DNA of 49,030 nucleotides. It comes from Chloroflexota bacterium (GTDB lineage: Bacteria; Chloroflexota; Chloroflexia; Chloroflexales; Roseiflexaceae). Positions 1-7,635 of the stretch are shown piece after piece (the first letter of the stretch is position 1; every line of letters begins with the position of its first letter). The notes beneath the pieces are model-generated. The model worked only from the letters and a program-made list of their open reading frames with translations, did no database searches and was not told the DNA's origin. Where the stretch lies: contig JACAEQ010000092.1 in assembly GCA_013388755.1 (NCBI GenBank), positions 1-49,030 of the forward strand, read 5' to 3'. A program made the translations under genes and the position numbers.

Positions 1-26
1 CCCCCGCCGGGGTAGGGAGTCCGACT

Positions 27-47
27 CCTCCCCCCGCCGGGGGGAGG
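27..47. terminator. Strong GC hairpin downstream of the sortase gene
   Basis: A perfect 9-bp inverted repeat (27-35 and 39-47) with a 3-base loop. It lies beyond the 3' end of the leftward glycan operon. No T-run follows on the minus strand, so an intrinsic-terminator role is only possible; it may simply be a GC-rich palindromic repeat. Confidence 0.4.
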
Positions 48-110
48 TCGGGTGGGGGGCTGTGCGGTGCATAACGCCCTATTTGAAAGGTATTGAGGCT
101 AGAAGAGCTG

Positions 111-142
111 TTACGCGGGTCGTCTGCAAGACGACCGCGTAC
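111..142. terminator. Hairpin just after the sortase stop codon
   Basis: An inverted repeat with arms at about 112-126 and 130-142, a very short loop and one bulged base, lying 10-40 bases past the sortase stop on the minus strand. The right-arm sequence AAGACGACCGCGTA recurs at 17971-17984. It may end the operon transcript, be a dispersed palindromic repeat, or both. No clear T-tract follows. Confidence 0.4.
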
Positions 143-152
143 CTCGGATCAA

Positions 153-851
153 TTACGGCATCGTCGCGACATATTCGGCGACGACGATCAGCCGCCGTTC
201 ATTCGTTTGCTGTTCAGGAATCCAGGGGCCGCTGCAGGTAATCAGCGTCGCAATCGGCGTGCCGGTGGGAGCCATCGCCGTGACATCGTCCGGGGTAGTT
301 TCATAGCTCAACAGCACACGGTAGTGGTGGAGACCGGCCTGTGTCCGCACCAGCACGTCGTCGCCCTGGCGGAGTTCGTGGAGGCGTGTGAACGTAGCAT
401 ACTGGCCGCCAAGATGCCCAAACAACACCATGTTGCCCGGCATACCGGGGAAGGCGCTGCCGAAGAGCCAGCCAACGCCGCGAAACGCCGGCAGATGATC
501 GACATCCGCCAGCGTGACCGGCCAATCGACATCGATACGCGGAATCATCAACCGCTCAGGAGGAAGCAGCACCGGCGCGGGTGCCGGCGTTGCCGCGACC
601 GTCGTCAGCGATACTGCGGCATCCGGTATTGCCGGCGTAATCATCGGGACGGTCGCGGCCGGCGCCGCTGGAGTGACACCCGGCTGTTCCAGCGGCAAGC
701 GCCGGCCATCGGCCAGCACAAGCACGCGTTCAGTGGAGGGATCCGCCTGTTCTTGCCGGCTGAGGACGCCGATCCACACCGTGTATGTAACCGCCGCGAT
801 CAGCGCCGCCAGGCCGGCAACAATACCGGTCCATTGCAGTCGTCGCTTCAT
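153..851 (-). CDS. Sortase family transpeptidase
   Basis: A 232-residue membrane-anchored sortase. Sortases cleave a sorting motif on exported proteins and transfer the cleaved end to an amine acceptor at the cell surface. One transmembrane segment (about residues 9-30) precedes a Pro/Ala-rich linker (about 55-97) and the sortase beta-barrel (about 100-228). The catalytic triad is visible: His146 in FGHLGG, Cys206 in TLITC and Arg219/220 in ERRLIVVAEY. Length and layout fit the short class D/E/F-type enzymes. It is the last gene of the leftward glycan operon, 12 bases after a small secreted protein whose tail carries LPNTAG, a plausible partner. No good Shine-Dalgarno is seen at this ATG, so the exact start is less certain than the family. 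Confidence 0.88.
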   Translation of the reverse strand: MKRRLQWTGIVAGLAALIAAVTYTVWIGVLSRQEQADPSTERVLVLADGRRLPLEQPGVTPAAPAATVPMITPAIPDAAVSLTTVAATPAPAPVLLPPERLMIPRIDVDWPVTLADVDHLPAFRGVGWLFGSAFPGMPGNMVLFGHLGGQYATFTRLHELRQGDDVLVRTQAGLHHYRVLLSYETTPDDVTAMAPTGTPIATLITCSGPWIPEQQTNERRLIVVAEYVATMP

Positions 852-863
852 CGAACAGGCCGA

Positions 864-1418
864 TCATTTCGCCCGAAAGCCTTTACCATATCCAGGAGGG
901 CCGGCTGTATTCGGCAATGCGGTGATCGGTTGTACGCCGCGCCCGGCATTTGTCACCACGAGCAGCGGCGCGCTTCCCGCGCCCGGCGCTTTATACGCGC
1001 CCTTGACCGCCAATGGCACGCCGGCAACCATCATCAACCCGTTCCATCCCGGCGCAATCGTCACGCTACGCGCCGGGAGTTGATCGAGGGTGAGAGCCGA
1101 ACAGTTGAACGCGGTCAACTCGACAGTCACGCTCCCATCGGATGACCAGCGCTCAATCGCTGTTCCATATGCCTTACCGGGCTTACCGTCGAAGATACCG
1201 TTGAATGTCCAACTTGCAAGTCCACTACCGTCGGTGGAGCGTTTGACAACATACGTACCGGTCAGGCGATGCCCCAACCCATCTACATCCACCTGAACCG
1301 TTACCGTCTCGCCTCCCGGCAGCGCTGCCGGCGGATTCGACCGGGCGTGCGCCGCGGTGCCGCCCAGCAGCATCAGAGCGAGCAGAATGACACTGACACG
1401 AACGATTGCCATTTTCAT
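864..1418 (-). CDS. Small secreted protein with C-terminal LPNTAG motif, possible sortase substrate
   Basis: A 184-residue protein of unknown fold. The ATG at 1418 is chosen because GGAGGG lies 5 bases upstream and the ATGA at 1415-1418 overlaps the stop of the upstream TPR gene; a longer reading to 1448 adds ten unlikely residues. The N-terminus (MKMAIVRVSVILLALMLLGG, then TAAHA) is a typical signal peptide. The mature part is beta-rich by appearance. The tail reads ITALPNTAG followed by PPGYGKGFRAK. LPNTAG resembles an LPxTG sorting motif and the end is basic, but there is no hydrophobic membrane segment, so a classical sorting signal is incomplete. The sortase gene follows 12 bases downstream. 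Export is clear; anchoring by the sortase is inference. Confidence 0.7.
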   Translation of the reverse strand: MKMAIVRVSVILLALMLLGGTAAHARSNPPAALPGGETVTVQVDVDGLGHRLTGTYVVKRSTDGSGLASWTFNGIFDGKPGKAYGTAIERWSSDGSVTVELTAFNCSALTLDQLPARSVTIAPGWNGLMMVAGVPLAVKGAYKAPGAGSAPLLVVTNAGRGVQPITALPNTAGPPGYGKGFRAK

Positions 1419-2443
1419 GCATCCCTCCGAAACATACCTTTCCAGCACGCGCCGCCGCGCCGGTTCTCTCGTAAACGCGTCGCCGCGGCACTACTCGCCG
1501 GATGCTGCTCACCGAGACGTTCGCGGTAGAGCGCGGCGGCGCGCTCAAGGCAGTATTGTGCACTCTCATGATCGCCAAGCCCGGCCAGCACCCGGCTGAG
1601 CACATCAAGGCTCTGCGCCGTCGCCAGGTGCTCGCGGCCCAGCCGGTCCTCGCGTATCGCCAGCGCCTGTGAGAGACACACCCGCGCACTACGCAGGTCG
1701 CCCAGCGCGGCAAGGGTCAGGCCGAGATTATGCAGGCTCTGGGCCGTTGCCGGATCGCGCGGGCCAAGCGTCGCTTCACGCATGGTCAAGGACTCTTGAA
1801 AGTGGGTGCGCGCCTCGGCATACTGCCCCTGGTCGAACCAGAGCGCGCCCAGGCGCGTGTGAGTGCGCGCGGTCGCAGGATGCACACCGTGCAATTCCGA
1901 TTGCCGGCGCAGAGCGCGTTGCAGATGCATCAGCGCCGCAGGATAGCGGCGTTCGGCGCGCAACACGTCGCCCATACCACTCAACGCCCAGGCGATGGCG
2001 TCGTTATCGCCCGTTACGCTGGTGCGGTGAGCGGCGAGCACGAGTTCATACTGCTGGCGTGCCCGGGCGAGGTCGCCTTCAGCATGCCAGACATCCCCGA
2101 GGCGGCAACGCAACGCGGTCATCACGGGGTTCGTCTCACCCAGTTGCATGGCACACGCCCCAGCAACACGCATAAGCAACGCGGCAACGGTCGCAGCATC
2201 GGCACGCGCCGGGCCGGCGCCAACCGAGCGCAGACAGCTGATTGCCAGCATCTCCGCCGCCGCTGGCGAGCTGGCTGCCTGCGCCAGTGCCTCGTCGATC
2301 ACGGTACACGCGCCGGCATCGTCGCCACGGATGAGCAATGCGCCGCCGAGCGCCATCAATGGGCCGATCTCACCATCGTCGCCGGCAGTGCGCGCCGGCA
2401 CCAGGCTCAAGGGTTGTCGATTGATTGCACAATCAGTCATCAT
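1415..2443 (-). CDS. Tetratricopeptide repeat protein
   Basis: A 342-residue TPR protein of the kinesin-light-chain-like type. Repeats run from about residue 95 to 330, with recurring blocks such as HxxTARTHTRLGALWFDQGQY, PATAQSLHNLGLTLAALGD and LATAQSLDVLSRVLAGLGD, each followed by an A/L-rich second helix. TPRs are protein-protein scaffolds, and no catalytic domain, signal peptide or membrane segment is seen. The start overlaps the stop of the dehydratase by ATGA (2440-2443), and its own stop overlaps the next start by ATGA (1415-1418), so it is translationally coupled on both sides. A role in organising the glycan machinery is suggested only by position. Confidence 0.85.
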   Translation of the reverse strand: MMTDCAINRQPLSLVPARTAGDDGEIGPLMALGGALLIRGDDAGACTVIDEALAQAASSPAAAEMLAISCLRSVGAGPARADAATVAALLMRVAGACAMQLGETNPVMTALRCRLGDVWHAEGDLARARQQYELVLAAHRTSVTGDNDAIAWALSGMGDVLRAERRYPAALMHLQRALRRQSELHGVHPATARTHTRLGALWFDQGQYAEARTHFQESLTMREATLGPRDPATAQSLHNLGLTLAALGDLRSARVCLSQALAIREDRLGREHLATAQSLDVLSRVLAGLGDHESAQYCLERAAALYRERLGEQHPASSAAATRLRENRRGGACWKGMFRRDA

Positions 2444-4392
2444 GGCCCTCTCTCAACCAGCACATGCGCCGGCCGCGGCACACGCACCAGCACCGCCTGT
2501 GCAGTCTCGTTCTGCACAGGTGTTGCCGCCGTCGCCGGCACGGGGCGATAGTCAGGCAGGAGTTCCTGGAGATATTGCCGTACCGCTACGGCATCATTCG
2601 CCGCCGCCGCTTCCTCGAGCGTCGCAACCTGTGAGCGCAGGGCGTCCGGCAGGCTATCGCCGGCACGCGCGGCAATGAAGAGCTTGCTGTGCGCCGTCGG
2701 GCGGTAACACTCACCATCGGCAAACAACTCCTCAAACAACTTCTCGCCTGGCCGGATTCCAGTGAAGCAAATGTCAATATCGCGCCCGACCTCCAGACCC
2801 GACAGGCGGATCATGTCGCGCGCCAGGTCCACCACCTTGACGGGCTCTCCCATATCGAGCATGTAGACCTCGCCGATTCGCCCCAGGATTGATGCCTGCA
2901 ATACGAGTTGCACAGCTTCAGGAATGGTCATAAAGTAGCGGCGCATTTCCGGGTGGGTAACGGTGACCGGGCCGCCTGCCGCGATCTGGCGCTTGAACGT
3001 CAGCACAACACTGCCACGACTGCCGAGCACGTTCCCGAAGCGCACTGCGACATACGGCCGCCCGCTGACCCGCGCCGCATCGAGCACCAGCATCTCGGCG
3101 ACACGTTTGGTGGCGCCCATCACACTGGTCGGGTTGACAGCTTTGTCTGATGAAATCATGACGAAGCGATCCACACCGGTTTCGAGCGCGACATCGAGCA
3201 GGTTGCGTGTACCGACGACATTGGTGCTGATCGCCTCCACCGGATGTTCTTCCATCAATGGCACATGTTTGTGCGCGGCAGCGTGGAACACCAGTTCAGG
3301 GCAATAGGTACCGAAGATCCAGCGCAGGCGCTCCAGTGAGCGAATATCCGCAATCACCGGAACGATACGTGTCGCCAGCCCGAGCTGCGCGTCAGCCAGC
3401 CGCTGCAGTTCGTTGCAAATCTCAAACACACTGTTTTCACCATGGCCGAGCACGATCAGGTGCGACGGCCCGCAGCGCAACAACTGGCGGCACAATTCAC
3501 TGCCGATTGAACCGCCGCCACCCGTCACCAGCACTCTACGACCACCGACCAGCGCGCGCACCGTGGCGGTATCCGTCTGCACCGGAGCGCGGCGCAGGAG
3601 ATCTTCAATCTGAATGGTGCGCAACTGATTGACGCTGATAGCGCCATTGATCAATTCATGCATCCCCGGCATGGTGCGCACCGACACACCCGCCTGATCA
3701 CAGATATGCACGATCTCGCGCACGGCCTTACCGGGCGCCCCCGGCATGGCAATGATGACCTGCCGCACATGATGTTTTGCCGCCAGAGCCGGGATGGCAT
3801 GGCGGTCACCCAGGACCTCGACACCATGCAGGCGAAGTCCATGCTTACCGGTGTCATCGTCCAGCAAACCGACGACCTCCATGCCAAGCTCGGGGTGATG
3901 CTGAATCTCACGTACGATCATCGAGCCGGCATCACCCGCACCCATCACCAGCACCGGCGCCGGCCGATCGGTGGATCGCCTGCGCCGTTCCCGCGCCGCG
4001 CCGATGCGTACCAGCAGCCGAGGCAGGCTGACCAGCGCCACGGCAAGCGGCAGCACAATAAATGGAATGGATCGCGGCACACCCGGCGTCAACGGCACGA
4101 CCACGCTGAACAGCGCGTTTGCGATCCCAACCAGCGCCATTGCGCCGGCAGTCGCGCCGGAGAGTAACTGCATCTCTTCGAACGACGCATACCGCCAGTA
4201 CCGGTGGTAGACGCACACCTGGTTGAACACCAGCGGGATCGCAACCATCGCCAGCAGACTGAACTGGACATATGCCGGCCAGTAGCTGCCGAGGCTGAAT
4301 GACTCCAGCCGCATGACAAAACCAAGGTACACAGCCAGCGGAATGAAGACAAGGTCGAATGCCAGAAAATGCCGGTTACGAAGGTGCTGCAT
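2440..4392 (-). CDS. Membrane UDP-N-acetylhexosamine 4,6-dehydratase (PglF/WbpM/CapD type)
   Basis: A 650-residue protein of the long FlaA1/WbpM/PglF family, which removes water from UDP-GlcNAc to give the 4-keto-6-deoxy sugar. About four transmembrane helices fill residues 10-130. A first Rossmann motif (VLVMGAGDAGS, 147-157) marks the CoA-binding-like domain, and a second (VLVTGGGGSIGSE, 287-299) begins the catalytic SDR domain. The active site reads SSDKAVNPTSVMGATK, with Met425 and Lys429 in the MxxxK arrangement that replaces the usual YxxxK, as in WbpM and PglF. It follows the PglE-like aminotransferase, from which it is separated by a MITE-like insertion, and precedes the TPR gene with a 4-base overlap. 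With PglE-, PglD- and PglC-like neighbours it predicts a bacillosamine-type sugar. Confidence 0.9.
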   Translation of the reverse strand: MQHLRNRHFLAFDLVFIPLAVYLGFVMRLESFSLGSYWPAYVQFSLLAMVAIPLVFNQVCVYHRYWRYASFEEMQLLSGATAGAMALVGIANALFSVVVPLTPGVPRSIPFIVLPLAVALVSLPRLLVRIGAARERRRRSTDRPAPVLVMGAGDAGSMIVREIQHHPELGMEVVGLLDDDTGKHGLRLHGVEVLGDRHAIPALAAKHHVRQVIIAMPGAPGKAVREIVHICDQAGVSVRTMPGMHELINGAISVNQLRTIQIEDLLRRAPVQTDTATVRALVGGRRVLVTGGGGSIGSELCRQLLRCGPSHLIVLGHGENSVFEICNELQRLADAQLGLATRIVPVIADIRSLERLRWIFGTYCPELVFHAAAHKHVPLMEEHPVEAISTNVVGTRNLLDVALETGVDRFVMISSDKAVNPTSVMGATKRVAEMLVLDAARVSGRPYVAVRFGNVLGSRGSVVLTFKRQIAAGGPVTVTHPEMRRYFMTIPEAVQLVLQASILGRIGEVYMLDMGEPVKVVDLARDMIRLSGLEVGRDIDICFTGIRPGEKLFEELFADGECYRPTAHSKLFIAARAGDSLPDALRSQVATLEEAAAANDAVAVRQYLQELLPDYRPVPATAATPVQNETAQAVLVRVPRPAHVLVERGP

Positions 4393-4406
4393 CGTCGTGC
4401 CTTTAA

Positions 4407-4564
4407 GAGCCTATCCGAAAACCAGATGGTCCATGTCATTGCGAGCGCGCGCGAAGCAAGCTCCTCTCGGGCCACTCGATGGCTTCAGCCACGCTGCGCT
4501 CGCTGCACGCGGTCGCTGGCGCTCCTCGCCATGACCGCATGCCCATGGGTTTTCGGATAGGTAC
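4407..4564. mobile_element. 158-bp MITE-like element, copy 1
   Basis: Terminal inverted repeats match exactly over 14 bp (4410-4423 CCTATCCGAAAACC and 4548-4561). Allowing for drift they extend to a GAG end, and the element is flanked by a 3-bp direct repeat TAA (4404-4406 and 4565-4567). The interior is itself foldback-like and encodes nothing. A second copy of exactly the same length lies at 27938-28095, and a related element with the same ends at 24668-24914. Ends of GAGCCTATCCGAAAA type with a 3-bp TNA target resemble the IS1031 group of the IS5 family, so a non-autonomous derivative is likely. It separates two glycan genes that would otherwise be about 10 bases apart. Confidence 0.8.
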
Positions 4565-5778
4565 TAATCACTGGCGGGGGATGCCATCACACTGTGCTTC
4601 ACAGCCTCGTGGAGCGCGCTGCATACCGTGTCGACCTGCTCCTCGGTCATCACCCCCGAAAAGGGCAGGGCGAGTGATACCGCGCCAAGGTGCTCGGTTA
4701 CGGGGAAATCACCATCACGGTAACCAAAACGCTGGCGATAGAACGGCTGCAGGTGGATCGGCGTGAAATAGGGGCGGCTCGGAACGCCGCGCTCAGCCAG
4801 CAGACGAACAACCAGGTCACGCCGCGCCGGCGGCAGAACGCGCACCACATAGACGAACCACGACATGCGGGTCGTACTCGCGGCGCTACGCGGCGTCTCG
4901 ACGAATTCGGCACCGGCCAGGCGCTCCTCATACCATGCCGCGACGCGGGCGCGCTTCTCCAGGAGTTCATCAAGCCGGTTCAACTGCGCCAGTCCAAGCG
5001 CGGCGCTCAGTTCGTCAAGCCGGTAGTTGTACCCCAGGCGCGTGTGATTGAGCCAGCCATCAAAGACATCACGACCCTGGTTGCGCAGACTGCGAAACAA
5101 CCCCGCCCAGGACTCGCGGCTGGTCACGATCATGCCGCCCTCACCGGTTGTCACCTGTTTGTTCGGGTAAAAGGCGAAGACAGCAGCATCGCCGAGGGAT
5201 CCTGCCGGGCGACCCTTGTATGCGGCACCGATCGCCTCACACGCATCCTCGATCACCGTCAGATCCTGGCTGCGCGCAACCTCAATCAGCGGATCCATAT
5301 CAGCGGGCTGACCAAAGGCATGCACCGGCAGAAGGGCGCGTAGACGCCCTTCAGGGCGGCGTATGCCGCGGAGTGACGGCGGCAGCCAGTGATCGGCCGC
5401 TGTCCCGCCCTGAGCCAGATCTGTAGCGGCGGCAGCGGCGAGATTCGGATCGAGATTGCCCGTCGCCGGGTCGACGTCGACGAATACGGGGACGCCCTGT
5501 TCGTACAGGATGCAGTTCGCAGAGGCGATAAATGAGAATGGCGTGGTCATCACCATATCGCCCGCGCCAACCTCAGCGGCAATCATGCACAGATGCAGCC
5601 CGCTGGTGCCTGAGTTGACGCCGATGCCATGGGTGACGCCGGCCACCGCCGCTGCTGCCTGCTCAAACGCATTGAGCCGTGGGCCGATGCTCAGCACCGG
5701 CGTGCGGAGCACCTCATTCACCGCGGCGATCTCCGCCGCAGTGATATCGGGAGAAGACATTGGAACATGGATCGCCAT
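4564..5778 (-). CDS. DegT/DnrJ/EryC1/StrS aminotransferase, PglE-like
   Basis: A 404-residue PLP-dependent sugar aminotransferase. This family transfers an amino group, usually from glutamate, to the 4-keto group made by the dehydratase. Motifs include VNSGTSGLHLCM near the N-terminus, DACEAIGAAYKG (PLP ring-binding Asp region), FAFYPNKQVTTGEGGMIVTS with the PLP lysine in PNK, and a family-typical C-terminus ending in LALPFSGVMTEEQVD. The ATG at 5778 has AAAGGAG 8 bases upstream. The stop codon TAG spans the end of the MITE-like element; removing the element together with one copy of the TAA repeat would leave TAA in the same place. The adjacent membrane dehydratase is its natural substrate supplier. 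Confidence 0.9.
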   Translation of the reverse strand: MAIHVPMSSPDITAAEIAAVNEVLRTPVLSIGPRLNAFEQAAAAVAGVTHGIGVNSGTSGLHLCMIAAEVGAGDMVMTTPFSFIASANCILYEQGVPVFVDVDPATGNLDPNLAAAAATDLAQGGTAADHWLPPSLRGIRRPEGRLRALLPVHAFGQPADMDPLIEVARSQDLTVIEDACEAIGAAYKGRPAGSLGDAAVFAFYPNKQVTTGEGGMIVTSRESWAGLFRSLRNQGRDVFDGWLNHTRLGYNYRLDELSAALGLAQLNRLDELLEKRARVAAWYEERLAGAEFVETPRSAASTTRMSWFVYVVRVLPPARRDLVVRLLAERGVPSRPYFTPIHLQPFYRQRFGYRDGDFPVTEHLGAVSLALPFSGVMTEEQVDTVCSALHEAVKHSVMASPASD

Positions 5779-5979
5779 GCGAATCGCTCCTTTCGCAACG
5801 GCGGGTGCCGTTTCTGTAGCGACTGTAGCATCATGCGCTCCAGTGCGCGTCTGCCTGCCGGCTATGCTGGAATATGCCGCATGGCGGATTTGGCGGTTGG
5901 AGGTCAGGGGTTAGATTCAGCGATTCCGTTGATTCCCATGTTCGGCCGTCCCTTTGATACATCATGAATCCGACACATC

Positions 5980-6069
5980 ATGCGCTACCAGATCACCTTC
6001 TCGCCCGACGCGGCTGGCGATTTTGACTACTTTGCGGCGTATGAACCACAGCGAAGAAAGCAAAGGTGA
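5980..6069 (+). pseudogene. Truncated RelE/ParE-like toxin fragment
   Basis: A 29-codon frame starting MRYQITFSPDAAGDFDYF and ending after PQRRKQR. The opening resembles the first strand and helix of RelE/ParE-type toxins of type II toxin-antitoxin systems (pattern Y-x-I-x-F-S/T-P-x-A). Intact toxins have about 80-100 residues, and everything after the second helix is missing. It reads on the plus strand inside a minus-strand operon. No convincing antitoxin precedes it. The identification rests on a short stretch. Confidence 0.4.
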
Positions 6070-6135
6070 ATGGGGAATAGTCCGTAACCGAGTAAGCGCA
6101 CAAGGTAGAGTGTGGCTTAACATCGCTTGCTGGTA

Positions 6136-6170
6136 AATCGTCACCAACGTACCTGGTTCCGGTGACGATT
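6136..6170. repeat. Inverted repeat in the spacer
   Basis: Perfect 10-bp arms (AATCGTCACC / GGTGACGATT) around a 15-base loop. No T-run follows on either strand, so a structural or protein-binding role is as likely as termination. Confidence 0.4.
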
Positions 6171-6337
6171 CGCTGGCGGGGGAGTCCCGCGAGCGGGATG
6201 GTTGGATGCACCTGACTCGCCTGGATCGGGTCGATTTTCAAGGATGGTGGCGTACGAAAGCTCAACTGCCTGGGAACAGCTATCACAATCTGTCGCGGCA
6301 GATGACGCTTACCGTCGATTGTCTCCCCCTCACCCCC

Positions 6338-6973
6338 TCACCCTCTCACCCCATACACCGTCCGGTAGTAAACAAGCTTGACCAACTCCCCCGAGGCATA
6401 GCGCCACGTAAACACCGCGCAACGAAATTGGTCCGCGCAGGTGAAGAGAAACGGCGCTGCGCTGACCGTAATACGCATCTCCGGAATAACCGTGTGGAAT
6501 GTCTGCGCCGAACGCCGTGTATGGTATGGATCGGTAACGACCACCAGCGACGTCCATCCCTGCCGCGCCGCCAGGTCATGCAGCAACACCGCTTCATCAT
6601 AGGTGCTTTGCGCGTTGTCGACTACCAGCGCGGCGGAAGGGGAAAGGCCGCGGGCAAGCGCTTCCTGTAGCGAACGATATGCCGACGAGGCTTCAGCCGG
6701 CCGTCCGGGAGGCGCCCCACCGGCAAATACAATCACCGGTGCGATGCCACGCCGATAGAGCGCGAGCGCCTGGATCGTGCGGTTCGGCGGGTGCCCCTCG
6801 CCGCCCAGCACCACAATCGCGTCTGCCGGCGTCAGGGTATCATTGACGACTAACCAGGGGGCGGCAAGGAGCGGGATCAGGATAGGCAGAACGATCAGAT
6901 AGCCCGGTCCAATCACCTTCCAGCCAGGATGACGCAAAAGGCGAAAGTGATGCTTGTCGTGCGGGTGTGACAT
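6338..6973 (-). CDS. YdcF/DUF218 family membrane protein
   Basis: A protein of about 211 residues with an N-terminal membrane helix (about residues 18-40, rich in I, L, P and A) and a DUF218 Rossmann-like domain. Family motifs are PADAIVVLGGE, STYDEAVLLHDLAA and SLVVVTDPYHTRRS. DUF218 proteins such as SanA and ElyC affect envelope and polysaccharide assembly, but their reaction is not well defined. The ATG at 6973 lies 26 bases after the acetyltransferase stop; only a weak AGG is upstream, and a longer frame reaching 7093 would run into the acetyltransferase coding region, so the shorter start is preferred. Next downstream after a 560-base gap is the aminotransferase. Confidence 0.8.
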   Translation of the reverse strand: MSHPHDKHHFRLLRHPGWKVIGPGYLIVLPILIPLLAAPWLVVNDTLTPADAIVVLGGEGHPPNRTIQALALYRRGIAPVIVFAGGAPPGRPAEASSAYRSLQEALARGLSPSAALVVDNAQSTYDEAVLLHDLAARQGWTSLVVVTDPYHTRRSAQTFHTVIPEMRITVSAAPFLFTCADQFRCAVFTWRYASGELVKLVYYRTVYGVRG

Positions 6974-6999
6974 GAGGAGGCAAACCTGCTTTGCACGTT

Positions 7000-7635
7000 T
7001 CAGTGCCGCAGCGGTCGCGCCGGAACCCCCGCCACGACGGCGCCGTTGGCGACCGCGTCGGCAACCAACGCGCCGCCGCCGACAATGCTCCACGCACCGA
7101 CTGTGCGTTGCGGCAAGACTGTCGCGCCAATACCCACCAGCGCGCCGTCGCCGACGATCACATCGCCGCCAAGAACCGCGCCCGGCGCAATGTGTGCATG
7201 CGCGCCGATGCGGTTGTGATGCTCGATGATACAGCCGGTATTCAGAATCGCGTTTGCGCCAATGATCGCTCCGGTATTCACGACAACCCGCGCCCCGATC
7301 ACCGTTCCGACCGCAACGATCGCGTCAGGAGCGACGATTGCCGAGGGGTGGCAGGCGACGACAAACCGCTCGCCGCAATCAAGCAACCGTTCATATACCC
7401 TGCGCCGTGTTCGATTATTGCCGATGGCAATTACCAGCGCATCATGCTCGACCGCGTTGATCGATGCAAGGGGACCAATAACCGGCAGGCCGAGCCGTAT
7501 TTCGCCAGAGAGACGTGGATCATCGTCCAGATACCCAACCGGTTCAATGTCTGCCCCGGCATCGCGCATTCGCAATACCGTATCGGCAACGACCTGCGCA
7601 TGCCCTCCCGCGCCGATGATCAGTAAGCGCTTCAC
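7000..7635 (-). CDS. PglD/NeuD-like sugar O/N-acetyltransferase
   Basis: A 211-residue left-handed beta-helix acetyltransferase. The GTG start at 7635 is chosen because it gives the canonical opening VKRLLIIGAGGHAQVVADT, has AAAGG about 9 bases upstream, and forms a GTGA overlap with the stop of the upstream transferase. An N-terminal Rossmann-like domain (1-80) binds the UDP-sugar. The hexapeptide-repeat domain (about 90-205) shows AIVAPDAIVAVGTVIGARVVVNTGAIIG-type repeats and a catalytic-type His-His in CIIEHHNRIG. PglD acetylates the 4-amino sugar made by PglE, completing UDP-diacetylbacillosamine. NeuD O-acetyltransferases share the fold, so substrate assignment depends on the neighbours. 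Confidence 0.87.
   Translation of the reverse strand: MKRLLIIGAGGHAQVVADTVLRMRDAGADIEPVGYLDDDPRLSGEIRLGLPVIGPLASINAVEHDALVIAIGNNRTRRRVYERLLDCGERFVVACHPSAIVAPDAIVAVGTVIGARVVVNTGAIIGANAILNTGCIIEHHNRIGAHAHIAPGAVLGGDVIVGDGALVGIGATVLPQRTVGAWSIVGGGALVADAVANGAVVAGVPARPLRH

Larger units (their letters stand above)
5779..6337. other. Gene-poor spacer inside the glycan locus
   Basis: 559 bases without an intact gene. It holds the Shine-Dalgarno of the aminotransferase, a truncated toxin-like reading frame (5980-6069), a 10-bp inverted repeat with a 15-base loop (6136-6145 and 6161-6170), a second small palindrome (6185-6198), and CTCACCC-type tandem repeats just after the YdcF-like stop (6331-6350). 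It is the widest gap in the otherwise compact operon, so an internal promoter or terminator may lie here; none is clear. Confidence 0.5.

Noticed and set aside
93-1145. Plus-strand open frame of 350 codons at the window start
   Set aside because: Antisense to the sortase and secreted protein genes; Arg/His-rich composition typical of a shadow frame.
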